Below, piece by piece: positions 14,363 through 29,524 of a stretch of 64,000 nucleotides of DNA (positions are counted from its first letter, which is position 1; the number at the start of each line of letters is the position of its first letter). The notes under the pieces are model-generated. The model had not been told where the DNA came from, ran no database searches, and saw only the letters and a list, made by a program, of their open reading frames with translations. Origin of the DNA: Cephalotus follicularis (taxonomy: Eukaryota; Streptophyta; Magnoliopsida; Oxalidales; Cephalotaceae); contig BDDD01000993.1 of assembly GCA_001972305.1 (NCBI GenBank), forward strand, positions 186,001 through 250,000. Direction: 5' to 3'. Made by a program: the position numbers and the translations under genes.

Positions 14363-15640
14363 CCTTCTATTCTATTTAATCAACACTGATGAATGAGGTA
14401 CCAGGTGTAAGTAAATCATGTCTCGAATATACTTTAATATTTATATAACTTACAAATCTAGCATCTAAATTTAATCACATAACTAAATTAACATTAACTG
14501 ACATTTTTTTTTTCAATCTTTTCATCTACACTTAACTATTTAAGCATTTATAGAATCTTTTCATGTTTCCGTGTAAAGATTTATGTAAATAGATTAAGGT
14601 GTCTGAAACCAATGTGTCTTATATTATTAAAGAGGGTGGATCTATTGTCATTTGATGGTAAACTTCATTTTGTAGCACTCATCAGAGTTGAAATTAAAAT
14701 TAATATACTATAGTGAATACAAGATAAGATGATAAAGTTTTTAGTTTGTTATTCGGTAATTATGAATCTTGTTTCATTATTATAACACTAGATATAAATT
14801 AAAAGTATAACATGCAGGATAATTCAATCAAAATAAAAGCGTGAGATATCTTAACATTCGTTTCACGTATAAAGTGGCGATTGTGAGCAGTATGGTTCGT
14901 TTCACGTGTAAAGTGGCGATTGTGAGCAGTATGGTTCGTAGACTGAACTTAAAGAATGTATTGTTAAATAATATTTATATATTAGATTATGGCTTGGTAG
15001 ACAATATTTTTATTCCGATAATGGAATTTCAATAGATTTTTATTTTTATTTTAATTTTTATTGAAAGGCAATTATTATTTAATATTATGTTTAAAAGTAA
15101 ATAAAAAAATTAGAAATGTATTTCTTGATTTTGAAAACTGAATAGGCCACGTAGTCAAAGACTAAATGTGAGAAGGACCTCTATTAGGCTTAGTGATGAG
15201 GCCCCATGTTAGTTAACTTTCAGACCGCCCGCAAGAGTACCTCATCTTCAAGACTTGAAGGATTGGAGATTGGTACCATATGTTTTCTAAAATATTCTGG
15301 ACCTAAAAAGAGAGAATTTAGAAGGTATATCAAGAAGATAGATTAAAATATAAGAGTTTATTGACTAATTTACAACATAGGTGGAATTGACATATGAAAT
15401 GTGCAAAGTAGTCTATGCTTGTAGAGCACCATTAACAGCATTTTGATTGATTCATGCACCTCGTCTTGCTTGTTCCGAATAAGATTGGGATAATTGTTTG
15501 TTGCTATCTCCTTTTTTTTTTTCTTTCTAAATATTAGGAATTGATCACTCTATTTTCTGGTCAATATTATGTTATTACTAACCTTATTTGTTTTAAGTTG
15601 TATAAGATATGTTCTTTTTTTGAGGAGGCAGAAGTCTCAA
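14363..15640. other. AT-rich intergenic DNA
   Basis: No gene or element was recognised apart from the short tandem duplication at 14857-14934. Confidence 0.5.
14857..14934. repeat. Tandem duplication, 39 bp x 2
   Basis: Two adjacent 39-bp units beginning TTCGTTTCACGT differ at one position. Confidence 0.95.
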
Positions 15641-15651
15641 TTTGGTGATAT

Positions 15652-16332
15652 GTGGTTGCGGTGGAAGATAAATGTTTGAAATATTTTACGAAAATTCCAT
15701 TATCATTTATGGTAAGTGCAGCAGTAGATCACAGGAATAAACTTAATGGACTAAATGCTATACTCAACAATATTAATAGTTGTATGCTTGCACATCGATT
15801 TCCAATTGAGGTTAATAGAGATACAATTTATGGGTATTTAATGGAAATGATTGCCATTATGTTGAAAACTTTGACACTTCTATAGCTCATCATCAAGTAA
15901 CTGCTCCATCATCTGATATAGATAAAAAACTTACTTCTTTAATGAAATTTGCTCTCGGTAGTTCATCGAGTGCCCATCGAAGGAGTTTTGGACGACCAAA
16001 AAAAACTTGAACTCCATAGACACCTAGCGGAACCGTCTCCTTCCGACTACATGACGAACGGACATGCAGATTATTTGGATTTGTTAAGTTGGTGAAAAAC
16101 ACACAGTTTGTAATATCCTGTACTTACTAAAATCGATCAGGATTTACTGACAGCTTCAGTTTTCATAGTAGCTTTTGAGTGTGCTTTCTCTGCAGGTGAT
16201 CGAGTATTGGATGATCGACATAGCAGATTGTGTATGCAATCATTGGAGACGTGTATCTGTTTAAAGAATCGAATATCACAGAATGCACAAATTGAAAATC
16301 TAAAGGACGAAGATACCAATAGTGACGAGTGA
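15652..16332 (+). mobile_element. Decayed hAT-family transposase remnant
   Basis: Two separated stretches resemble hAT transposase. At 15652-15880 the frame contains a DHRNKLNGL motif, as in the hAT segment before the dimerisation region (usual form DPRNKL). At 16139-16332 the translation reads LLTASVFIVAFECAFSAGDRVLDD and continues into LETCICLKNRI, matching the C-terminal dimerisation domain (usual form VASESAFSTGGRVLD). The stretch between them is out of frame and interrupted, so the gene is dead. No terminal inverted repeats were found. It is an ordinary DNA transposon relic, not a domesticated gene. Confidence 0.75.
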
Positions 16333-17534
16333 ATGTAGATCACAGTCATACTATGTGAAGAACTCCTAGTACGCACGAGAAAAAAAAGGTTTTTTCTTCC
16401 TAGACCGTAAGAGTTTAAATTGTAAACGGCAAAATAAAGGGTTTTTTTACTGATAGTTTTAATAGTTGTAACATTTAATTCATTATATGTAACCAATAAT
16501 TTAATTTGAGTAATAAAACATTATAATTTTGCAACCCAAATTAAGCTTTGTATGATAAATTACGTATATATTTTGTGATTAAAATTCGAACATTATTACA
16601 TTCTTTAAAAAATTAATTACAAAAAATGAAAAACCAAATAATTTAAAAAAGAATAACCGAAAAAAATTAAATAAAAAATGTCAAGAACGGCCCGTTTGTA
16701 TTAAAAAAAGGTCAGACCGAAATCAGGCCTCACTCCAAAAAACATATTGTGTATTAAAAAAAGGGCTGTGCCTTCTCTAGTTTAGCTGTGATAATGTGTA
16801 TTGTCCAACCAAAAAACATAATTGTCATGTGATTTGTATGTTTATTAAAAAATAAAAAAATATTTAGAACCTTCTTTTAAAAACAAATCATTTCTGTATG
16901 CATTTTACAAATCAGCAAATTCCCACCCCTCAAGGATTGGGAATATTTTGATACCTTTGCTAGCATTTTGAACGACTAGCTTTCACTTATAGCGTGCTTG
17001 TCTCGACAACATGACAAGCACCAAATGTTTTTTCATACTCTCAAGTGAGCTGTAGCAAAATCCAACTGCAGGCCACTGTAGCAGTAGTGCACAAGAAAGT
17101 CTATTGCAAACATATCTTGATTTGAAGAAATTGGGGCCCAAATCACCAAAAGATTATTTTGCAGTTTATAAGGGTCAGATGCAGCAGATTTTTTTTTTTT
17201 ATTGTAGGAATACAAAATGACTGATTGGAGGCCAAGCCAGATGTGCACTAAAAAATTTACTGGAAAAACTATAATGGAGAATGAGAATTGGATAGAGACC
17301 TTATGATTGTCTAACATCATAAACTAGATGACTGTGACATACAAGGGGATCTTAATTTGAGTCCACTCTGTAAAATTTGTAATTCATGCTAACATCATAA
17401 ACTAGAGAGACCTTATGATTGTCTAACAACAATAGCAAAGACAAAGTCTTAAATTCTTAACAGAAAGTTAAACAGAATAAGACTAATGAGTCCATTGGCA
17501 AAAGAACAGAACGGAACAAATGCCTCTATAGCGG
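16333..17534. other. Intergenic DNA and probable alpha-tubulin 3' UTR
   Basis: AT-rich, with A-tracts around 16600-16870. The part below 17535 probably includes the tubulin 3' UTR (minus strand). A string of about 35 bp (GAGACCTTATGATTG and neighbours) is repeated at about 17296 and 17406, a small local duplication. No other gene is seen. Confidence 0.4.
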
Positions 17535-19874
<2,340 letters not shown>

Positions 19875-19883
19875 AAAAATATA

Positions 19884-21854
19884 GGGTAAATTACATAAAA
19901 ACACTTGAGTGTTATCTCCGTTGACACTTTAGCACCTGAATATTACAAAATGATAAAATCACACCTCATTATTAACGTTGTTAACAGAAATTGTAAAATA
20001 CAATATTACCTTTATCAGTCATCCTGTTGTATTTCCTTCATGTCTCAGTTTGATCTCTCCCTCTTCATTGCACGAGATTGTCCTTTCTTCTTCCTTGAAT
20101 ATATAGAAAGCTTTCTTTTCTTCCTATGCTGTTTAGGAGGTATTGGGTTGGCATTTTCACCTTCACTGTCGGCAAGAGAATCACTCATAGACCTACAATG
20201 AAGAGGCAAGCTTCATTGTCACTCATAGACCTATCTTCATCAGAACTAAGTACCAATCCTTCACAATGAAGATGTTGACAGTGAAGCTTGCCTCTGTCGT
20301 AATCGCAAAATGAAGATGTTGATAGAGACACGCACAATGAAGATGTTGTGCAGGATTTGTACTTAGTTCCTTACGCAAAATGAAGATGTTGACAGAGGCG
20401 CGCACAATGAAGATGTTGTGGAGGATTGGTGTTGAGTTCCTTACGACGGTGAAGCTCACCTTTGTGCCGACAGTAAAGCTGACTGTAATCGCCACTGTGC
20501 GCCTCCGCCGTAATAGCAAAAATTCCTATCTTCATTTTGCTGATGGCGGAGGCGAGCTTCACTGTCAACATCTTCATTGTGCGCGCACCTACCGTAATCG
20601 CAAAAGGAAGATCGCCTCTGTGCCGGCGCTCCCTGTAGCGCGCTCAGGTAAGAAACTCTGTGGTGGTTTGCTGCCTGCAGGTACTGTCTCCCACTGGCCC
20701 CCCACCCTGTCCCCTCCTCTACCACTTGAAGCATTCCCCAAATGCCCACCAAGTGTTTGTGGAATTCTCCCCCCTTCCCCCCCCCCCATGTCAGCCTCCA
20801 AGCCTCCTCTTTTGGCTGAGGTTCCTCCTGGCCTTCCTTTGGTTTCCCTTTTGGCGTCTGGTCAAGCCCACTTTCCCCCCTCCCCGTTGGTGGGCGCTCT
20901 TGCTCCTGCCGCAAGCCCCCCTGCCCCATCCCTCCCCATACCTCCCTCGACTGCTGTCTCCTTTTGCCAGGCCCAAAGACGGACGACTTCTCACCCACAA
21001 GTACACTAAAATCACACAATGTTACAAAATGCTAATCTCATGCATCAAATCAAATATTTGATTAAACCAAATGGAAACATGAACATGAAACTCTTCTTTT
21101 CTTTGTTGCGCTATTTGACGATGGGTTAATTTTGGTATTAACAATGTAACGACCCGGCCCAATCTTGTGAGGTATTATCCGCTTTGGGTTCAAGAGGTGG
21201 CCCCCGTGTCCCACACGTGGCACTTTGCCCCACACGATTTTGTCCTCAAAAGGCGCCTCACAAGTTTGAGAAGGGTTTTCACATATATACCAAGGATCTC
21301 CCCAGTACACTTTAGATGTGGGATGCGGGTCATGACAAACTCCCCCGTTTAATCCTTGGCGCCCTCGCCAGGGGAGAGGCCAAACAGATCCAAATACCAC
21401 GACAGGCTCGTGGTCAGCCCAGAATGACCGTGTATCCGACATAGAAGTTATATTGGGTCAGCTCTGATACCACCTGTAACGACCCGGCCCAATCTTGTGA
21501 GGTATTGTCCACTTTGGGTTCAAGAGGTGGCCCCCGTGTCCCACACGTGGCACTTTGCCCCGCACGATTTTGTCCTCAAAAGGCGCCTCACAAGTTTGAG
21601 AAGGGTTTTCACATATATACCAAGGATCTCCCCAGTACACTTCCGATGTGGGATGCGGGTCATGACAAACAAAATATTATTAATATAATGCTGACGTGGT
21701 GGTGTAAAACTAATGGATCAACTAACAGCGGATTAATGACAGGTGTCAAACTGTCTACCAAACAGCATCATAAGTGTCAAAGTTTCTGTTTTGAATCTTC
21801 AGGTGTTAAAGTGTCAACGGAGATAAAATTCAGGTGTTTTTGTGTAATTTACCC
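19884..21854. mobile_element. Non-autonomous Mutator-like element, copy 1
   Basis: The 1971-bp element has terminal inverted repeats of about 70 bp (both ends start GGGTAAATTACA, then AAAACAC and TTGACACTTTA blocks). It is flanked by the exact 9-bp duplication AAAAATATA (19875-19883 and 21855-21863), the duplication size of Mutator elements. It holds no transposase. The left half carries tandem and inverted copies of AATGAAGATGTTG-type units (about 20260-20590). The middle (about 20600-21000) is a C-rich, proline-coding stretch foreign to the rest, perhaps captured gene sequence. A TRIM sits at 21145-21667. Confidence 0.85.
21145..21667 (-). mobile_element. TRIM (miniature LTR retrotransposon) nested in the Mutator-like element
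   Basis: Two 193-bp LTRs (21145-21337 and 21475-21667) flank a 137-bp core with no coding capacity. The exact 5-bp duplication AACAA lies on both sides (21140-21144 and 21668-21672). The minus-strand primer-binding site GGTGGTATCAGAGC (initiator tRNA-Met type) abuts the 21475 LTR, and a purine tract abuts the other, fixing minus orientation. The element looks whole for a TRIM. The LTRs differ at about 5 of 193 positions, so it is fairly recent. The related element at 22293-23658 shows the unoccupied site near 23470. Confidence 0.92.
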
Positions 21855-21863
21855 AAAAATATA

Positions 21864-22283
21864 TTGAATTATTATGTGTAAGTTGTTATGTTAATGCATA
21901 AAAAATAGAAAAAAAAAACGAGTTAAAAATTCTTTGTTTTTTTTTTTTTTTATTTTTATTGTTTATGCAATGAGAATGATGATTTATTAATACCCATATG
22001 GAAGGGACGGGGGGTGAATGAATAATGATAAAATAAACAAAGACGGGGATGAGAAATGAAATATTCGTCCCACCCCTCTCCATTGGCATTCTTAATACAA
22101 CAAACCATGAGGAACACGCAATTTATGTATCTTATCTAATTCTAATGTAAACTAGTATTTAATCCGCATTATATGCACGATTTGAAACTATACAATTTAA
22201 AAGTTTAGAAAAATGTATCAATAATATAACCGATAATATGAGTTTTTAAAATATAAATAGTAGTGAATTTATACATAACAAGA
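21864..22283. other. AT-rich spacer between the two Mutator-like elements
   Basis: Contains a poly-T run (about 21937-21953) and no gene. Confidence 0.4.
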
Positions 22284-22292
22284 TAATTTTAT

Positions 22293-23658
22293 GGGTAAAT
22301 TACACAAAAACACCTGAGTTTTATCTTCGTTGACACTTTAGCACATGAAGATTACAAAATGACAAAGTCACACCTCATTATTAATGTTCTTAACAGAAAT
22401 TGCAAAATACAATACTACCATTATATTAAAAAATCTGCACTTAGTGTATTAAAAAATCTCACTTCCCTCTCCATGCTCTCCCTCCCTCACCAAACCACAC
22501 CAGCGGCCTCTCGTCACAACCATCATCTTTAGCAAACTCAACAACCACAATTAGCGCACCACAACCCACAGTCGTTGCTCTACACCAGCCCACGCCCATA
22601 CCAAGCTAGCAACGATGCCACACAACCACTAACACAAAGCATCTTTATAACCCGCCACTGCCATTCCTCAACAACCACCATATTTAACCACAAGTCAGTC
22701 ATCAAATTCAATACACACCCATAAACACGAACACAACCCAAACACTGAACCCAACAAGTCATGGTGTCGTCGTGCTATCCTTGCTTCGATCTGTTGTTTA
22801 CTACTCAATGGGAGAATGGCAAATTGCTCAATGGGGCTCTCGGGAGAGGGACCGGGGGCTGTAGAAGGAGACGGTCTTGTAGCTTGTTGATATTGCTCAT
22901 AGTGAACTTGACGAATCCTTATTTTTTCTCTTTCTAGATTGGAGTCTTTCAGCGAGTTCATCCTCCGGGGTGCGATTAAGCTCGTTTTGGAGCAATCTAG
23001 TGTAAGCGGGATTCATTTCGTTTTCTTGGAAAAATAAGAGCAACCCATTCAATTTTGATAGTTTGGAGAGGATCAGGGAGTCCTCGATTTCACCAGGAAT
23101 ATGGACAACAAAAGATAAGTAGAGGGCCTCCGCAGGCGTCTCAAGTATTTCATGAGAAACTGGGTGCCCCTCCAAAATGGGTTGCCCTTCTCCTTGCTGG
23201 TGGCCCAACTGCAATTCAAGATCCAGCTCCTCATTTTGGTTGGCGTCCTTCATCAGCCTAGCGACTTCCCGCGAATCCTAAACTTGTTGTTGCGCAGGCT
23301 GATCATGCTCAGGGATTGAGGTTGAAGCCCACGGGTACAAGGGCTGAGGAGCAGGTTGAGGAGCAGGTTCTGGATCAGCAGTAGGAGCACCCACAAACAC
23401 GCTTAGATCATTATTGAAAAAGTTGTTAATGACCCTCAAGGTAAAAGAGCTGAAGGGTTACTTTTGGTATTAACAAAATGTTATTAATATAATACTGACG
23501 TGGCGATGTAAAACTAACGGATCAACTAACAGCAGATTAATGGCATGTGTCTAACTGTCTACCAAACAGCATCATAAGTGTCAAAGTTTCTATTTTGAAT
23601 TTTCAGGTGCTAAAGTGTCAACGGAAATAAAAATCATGTGTTTTTGTGTAATTGACCT
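22293..23658. mobile_element. Non-autonomous Mutator-like element, copy 2
   Basis: The 1366-bp element has the same terminal inverted repeats as copy 1 (GGGTAAATTACAC, then ACACCTGAG and TTGACACTTTAGCAC). It is flanked by a 9-bp duplication with one mismatch (TAATTTTAT / TAATTTCAT). The subterminal 150 bp match copy 1 but the interior differs. About 22740-23440 on the minus strand encodes fragments of an acidic, Gln/Glu-rich protein (ELDLELQLGHQQGEGQP, then LQNELNRTPEDELAERL) that I cannot assign. It looks like captured sequence, as in Pack-MULEs. Confidence 0.8.
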
Positions 23659-23667
23659 TAATTTCAT

Positions 23668-25688
23668 TTATTAAAATATAATTGACAAGAGGATACAGTT
23701 TCATTTACCAAAATATAATTATCAAAACAACACAATTTTAATTATTATAACTTAAAATGATATGTAATTCTATAATAAATTTAGGTGACGTGATGCGTTA
23801 CAATTTTACTCGATGAGTTGGCAATAAACTACATATTCAGTTTGCTTACCACACCATCTAGAATTATAAACGAAACGAGTTACTCGCGAGTAGCTCGATT
23901 TGGGCTTGTCTCATGGTCCGTGGGTTAGTATTGAGTTTAGGCTCAAATATGAGTTTTAAGTTCGTCACCGAACTCTAACCCATAAGATTGGATGCTTATT
24001 TTTCTTTAATTTTTACATAATGATAAAAAGGCTCTCTGTTTCCTTACTTTGCGGCTCCGTGATGATAATTGTCACTTAAGCTGGCATGATAAAAAAGTAT
24101 CCAAACATTATTACATTTACTTTGGCCTTTTAGTACACTACCTGTCATGATAATAGACATGCATATTAAATTTGAAAAGTAAAATTTTCAATATAAAACT
24201 TAAGATACTCACTAAAAAGCTAATTCCCCGTGCTCTTAAAACAGTAATACACTGTAACTATTAACATAATCTCTTGAGAATTTGCAGGCTTTAAAGCTAG
24301 AAATGACGGCTCTAACTGTAGCATAGCAAGCTAATAAATTAGGAAACCTAAAGTAATTACAAGCCCATAAAAAGCATATCAAGTGCTCGTAATTAAGCTC
24401 TAATTAGAATAATATTCCCTTAGGAACAATCTGCGGGACTAATTGGGGAGACCAAAATTGAGACACATATGTAACAGCAGGTCAAACGTAAGTCTTTTCA
24501 AAGAAGTAAAGATGTTTCAAAATATTTTGAGGATCAGACTTCATACACAGGTCACATTAGATTTAGATCTATTAAATATACCACAAAAATGTGTGTACAT
24601 AAGCAATCCAGCGATTAATGACGAAGGCCCATCTTGATATTGGATTAGCCCAGAATGCATGCATGTAGTTCTGTGTATGAGCCAGGGCCAGGAGTTAATT
24701 ATGTGGACCATCTGGATCTCAGTGATAGTCCTGGTCCTGTATGGTTTATTTATTTTTATACACTTGCCATTGAAAATTGAAACGGCATAAACTGACATAC
24801 AATTTATTTATGTTTGCTTGTGAATAACCTAATACAATTAACTGCCTTTTCATTAAACCATTCATACATAAAAGTTACACTAAATAAATACTCGTGTGAG
24901 ATCTAATTTTATGCGAGAATTTAAGTTCTATAGGATGTGTCAGGCGTCCACATGTCGAAAACCCACCTGATTATGTGTTTTGATCATCATTCGCCGTTAT
25001 AAAAGAGAATTACTAAAAAATAATACAAAAAGCTTAAGTTGTATAATGGGGTTAATTGAACAACGAAGGCTATGACCATTTGAGGGTCCCCAAAGTGGCT
25101 GTGGTTAAGGGTCTTCGATTTTGTAGGAGATGGGGACGTTAATTTGCCATGCCCCATGATATTTATGTGGCCATTCTATTTCTTTAAAACTGTCAATGGT
25201 ATCTCACCTTATATACGTACATAGCATTCCATTTTCCAATGTAAGTTGGATAAATTTGGAGTCATTATTATCTCGAATTTATCGGGTATATCTGTCGGTT
25301 TAAATTTATATAAATACTAATTTTAATTTCGAATCAATCGAATGTCAGAAATTTATATTGTTCTTAAAGTAAATTGAACATACTCTATTATTTCAGCTTC
25401 AAATCTAACTATCCACACCCATGTTTTAAAACAATTCAGTTGTCACATTATCCAATCTTACGATCGAAACTAACTCTACATTTACACTCAGGACTTATTA
25501 CGGTCGGTTACCTTCTACGATCACCGATCTTAAAAATCACGGTCTCTAATTTCAAATTTTGAGGATAAAAAATATCAAATTATCCATGTTTCCTTTTTGC
25601 CCCAGAAAAAAAAGAAATTGTATAAGTGCCGGCAAAAAAACATGAATGCCATATTGGTCCATAAATATAACACTAAGATGCAAGGAGG

Positions 25689-25731
<43 letters not shown>

Positions 25732-26464
25732 TTATTTTTATATAATGCTAAATATAATATCAAACAACAGTCATTTAATAGTTTACTGATGAGAAGTTTT
25801 GGCCAATGGGTGATTAAGGAACTATAAGTGAAGCTGTATCCATCAAATGAATGATCATGGATTTGGTGGGTTAGATATTAGCTAATGTTAAACAGATGCA
25901 TCCCAGAAACGAGAAAACCCAGACAACAAATGTAATATAAGTTGTCATCTCGACCCTTTAATATATATAAAGATAATCTCATGATCAACACAAATTTTAG
26001 AAGGATAGCACATGTGGGTCATTCAAAATATAAACATGGATTATTCAAAATGGTTCACCGAAACGGATACGATGTCTCGAAAAGGGGCTACAACACAGCC
26101 TAAGCCTTTGCGTCTTATTTATAAATCATCTGGCCTTAAAAAGACAAATAAGCTTTGTGTTTTAAATTTTTAATATCTCTGATTTAAAACAATTATAGAC
26201 TTGGATTGGAGTCACAAGGAGCCAAATGAAACACACAAGTACACTTTGACTGTCAACGTAATAGCCGACCATTTTCCTCCTCTTTGTGACCTTGACCTCA
26301 CTTTTAACGCCATGATAACCAAAAAATCGTATTCTTCTCCAAAAACTGGAGATGGTGGTAAGTAACATCTGAAAAAATAGCCATGAAAAAAACTCTCAAA
26401 AATTTCAAAAGTATAGTGAAATTTTTAAAGAAAAAGCCTTGAAGATCAATTAGAGCTTTAATAC
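23668..26464. other. Gene-free AT-rich interval
   Basis: No gene or complete element was recognised. A CT microsatellite (about 19 repeats) lies at 25691-25729, and short GAGTTACTCG-type palindromic strings occur near 23880. Confidence 0.45.
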
Positions 26465-27008
26465 TGATGTGAGGAAATTTCTCTTTAAAACATAATCCAA
26501 CGTGTCTCCAGGAAGAGACGACAGATGTCTATTACAGGTCTGGACACATGGTCAGCCGTTATTTTTTGAAAGACATTAATATGCCGTGATTTTCGGGCGT
26601 TACCAACCCACAACTAGAGACACATTCATACACTACACACGTCCTAAAGGGAAAGTACCATCAAATCCGTCAGAGATCAGAGGAAATGCCCTGGGTCTTC
26701 GGGTATTTTCCTTAGGAGCAGCCATCAACTCTAATTTTCACGCTCTACAGTTACGTTCGAGGCCTATAAATACTAAAACCAACGACTTTAACCGGGTCAA
26801 CCATTTTAGCACTCTAAAGAAACTTACTTTCTCTGTGCAACCTCTAACTTGAGTGTTGGAGTGACTCCTGGATCTTCAACCCTCTTTGCTCTATTTGTAC
26901 AGGGATAATCGATCAAAACACCTTTTTCGGACATATTCGCGTGTTCTCATTAACAAATCAAAACCCTCCACGTAAGGTACTGTTGAAGGGAGATTTTCTG
27001 TGTCAACA
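26465..27008 (+). mobile_element. Probable solo LTR of about 0.54 kb
   Basis: The unit starts TGATGTGAGG and ends TGTGTCAACA, an ending common in Tat-type gypsy LTRs. A TATA-like CCTATAAATAC lies at about 26763, with leader-like sequence after it. The flanks AATAC / AATAA agree at 4 of 5 positions. No internal region is present. The family is inferred from the end sequence only. Confidence 0.5.
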
Positions 27009-29524
27009 AATAACATGTTAAGAAATTTCAAGATAGAGAAAATCAAGAGCAATTGTCACTTACAACTAATGACATCTTATTGAGAGGTCGAGAGAGACCT
27101 AAAAAGAATTTGCCTCAAAGCAAATATCACTCAGCAATTTAAATCAATAAGACAAAAAAAAAAAAAAAACAAATCTTTACTGCTAAAATAGAGACGCAAA
27201 ATCCTCAATTTCTATCTGAAACAAATTAAGGATAAAAAATTTGGAGCAGTGGGGAGGCTTAAGAGAAGAGAATGAGATAAAAAAGGATTTGAATTTTTCT
27301 TTTCTATTATTAGCTAGCAAAATTAAATGAAGCAAGGAGGTATTTTTCTAGTCTTTCTTTTATTTTGCTTTTTTTAAAGTGCATTTGTATTTAATTTTTA
27401 ATGATTGACTATAAAAAATACAGAGCGAATTGTTAGTCTTAATTTCGAGCTCAAGACCAACTCTTCAGTAAATTGATTTTGAATATCATGAATTATTGAT
27501 AGTTTGATGTTGACTTTGCACTCATGAATCATTTATGTTTTGTTTGGATTTTGTGTACTTTTGGTTAATCTTCATTTATTGTTTGAAACTTCTTATAATC
27601 TTGAATAATTTCGAACCCTTTAGTTAAATTCTTAATTTCATCATGTTTATTATATAATCTTGTATTATTGTTTATGTCACATGTGTTTTGTCTACTAATT
27701 TATAAATAGATATTAGAGAAACAATTCTTGATCATAAGAGTAGGAAATAATTATTCATTGAGATTTTGTAAAATCCTGTCTACTAGTCTAGAGTGTCTGA
27801 TAATAACAAAATTTGTTTGAGTGCTTAAAAACGGATAAACGAACACTACAATCATGAATTTTGTCATAAACATATAAATAGCCTAATTATGTTAGAGGAT
27901 GACAACTTTAATCAATAATATTATTTAAGAATTTTTTTTATTCTAATAGATTCTTGTATTTTTTTTATAAATTCAAAAAATCTCTCATGAATTCAAAATT
28001 TATCGTTCAATTAGAATGAAATCTAGTTATTAATGTTTTTGGTCCCGCGTTACTAATAATATCTCAAGACTTTGTCAATCTTTTTGTGTCGTTTGTGCAA
28101 AGAAAATATGGTGTTCACTCGGTGCACAACTTACTTATGCATTAGATCGGTAATACGCAGTAACGTAAACCTAAAAAAAAATTGTTGAAAAAATAACAAA
28201 TAAATGATAGATAATTGTACATTAGACTAAGGCGCATTTGACTTCTGCATCGACTGCAACTAAAATTTCTCGTGTCCATGTACTTTTAGGCGTTGTCATG
28301 TTGACAGAATCTGTCAGTGAAATAAATGAGTTTAAGAAAACGACGTATCATTTTGATAATTTGATTAAATGTGATAGTAGGAGTAGCAGAGTACTCATTT
28401 ATCACCACAAATAATAAAGAAACATAGTTGCCATCTTTTTCTTTACCCTGATTGGCGTTAATTATACATGTGATTAAGGATCACTAATGGTTTTATAAAT
28501 TGTAATTGATTTTTTTATATAGTTAAGAGAAAGATATTTAATTAATGGATCACTTAAATCTGAGATGTCTCACTTGTTTAAGTGGAATGATACTAATTCA
28601 ATTAAAAGTTATTCACATAAATTATAATTAATTACCCTTGTTAGAAGATGCTTAGTAAACACTATATATATACATTTGGTAAAAAAATCATGTAAAATTG
28701 AAGAAATAAATTTCCACTGACTCACTAAACAATGTGGAGTTCAACACAACAAGGCGACAAAAATGGGTAATTTGAAGCATAATCACTTTTTTGCAGAAAC
28801 TAGGGGACCATGTGATGTGAGGCTTTAAATAGTTAACACCTTTTTTCCAGCTAAGAAGAAGAGCTATCAGCTATGGAAGATACTTCCATTATACATGTTA
28901 CTAACAAAACTTCTACACCATACACTGTTTTTTCATTTTTATTTTTTTATCCTTTGATTCCTTTTTCAATAATCAACAATTTTCATTTTCATGCATGCCA
29001 CTGCAACCTATAAAGTGGAAACTTTTAAAAGTTTAGCGTTAGGGAGCAATTAATGTTGGCCGTTGATTCAATTCTGAATGTTGAGTTTCCTTATAATATA
29101 AATTTTTAGCATGAAACATGTTTTTACGAAAAGGAGAATTCTCTTCGAGTATTTGTTTTTTTTAGGTGTGAGAATAGTGAGAAAGATAGGCTATCATATC
29201 TCTTAGTATGCGAAGTTGACGGTAACATAATTCACCATCTTATATCTAACAAGATTTTCATTGTATTTATTTTGGGATCGAAGCTAAGGATCATACAGGA
29301 GATAATATCGATCATATATTATGATGAGGACAAAGGTCATTAACAAAAGACACGTAAAGTTTTGGTAAAGACTCTAGCTCTCAATCTCTTTGGAGTGCTC
29401 TTAAGCCTTAAACATTGAGAAACGTTTTTAATGTCTAGTACCACTTAATAGAGTTGCAAGTGGTCGGGTTGATCCGTGAAACCGGTCTGTCTGATCTTTA
29501 AACTGACCCGGACCGTGCGTCATG
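27009..29524. other. Gene-free AT-rich interval
   Basis: No gene, array or delimited element was seen. GGTCGGGTTGATCCG and ACCGGTCTG strings near 29460-29515 resemble debris of a small repeat also seen near 39290-39480. Confidence 0.4.

Noticed and set aside
20380-21061. Proline-rich frame of 209 codons and its antisense frames
   Set aside because: Inside a Mutator-like element; probably captured or low-complexity sequence, with no start context or conserved motif.
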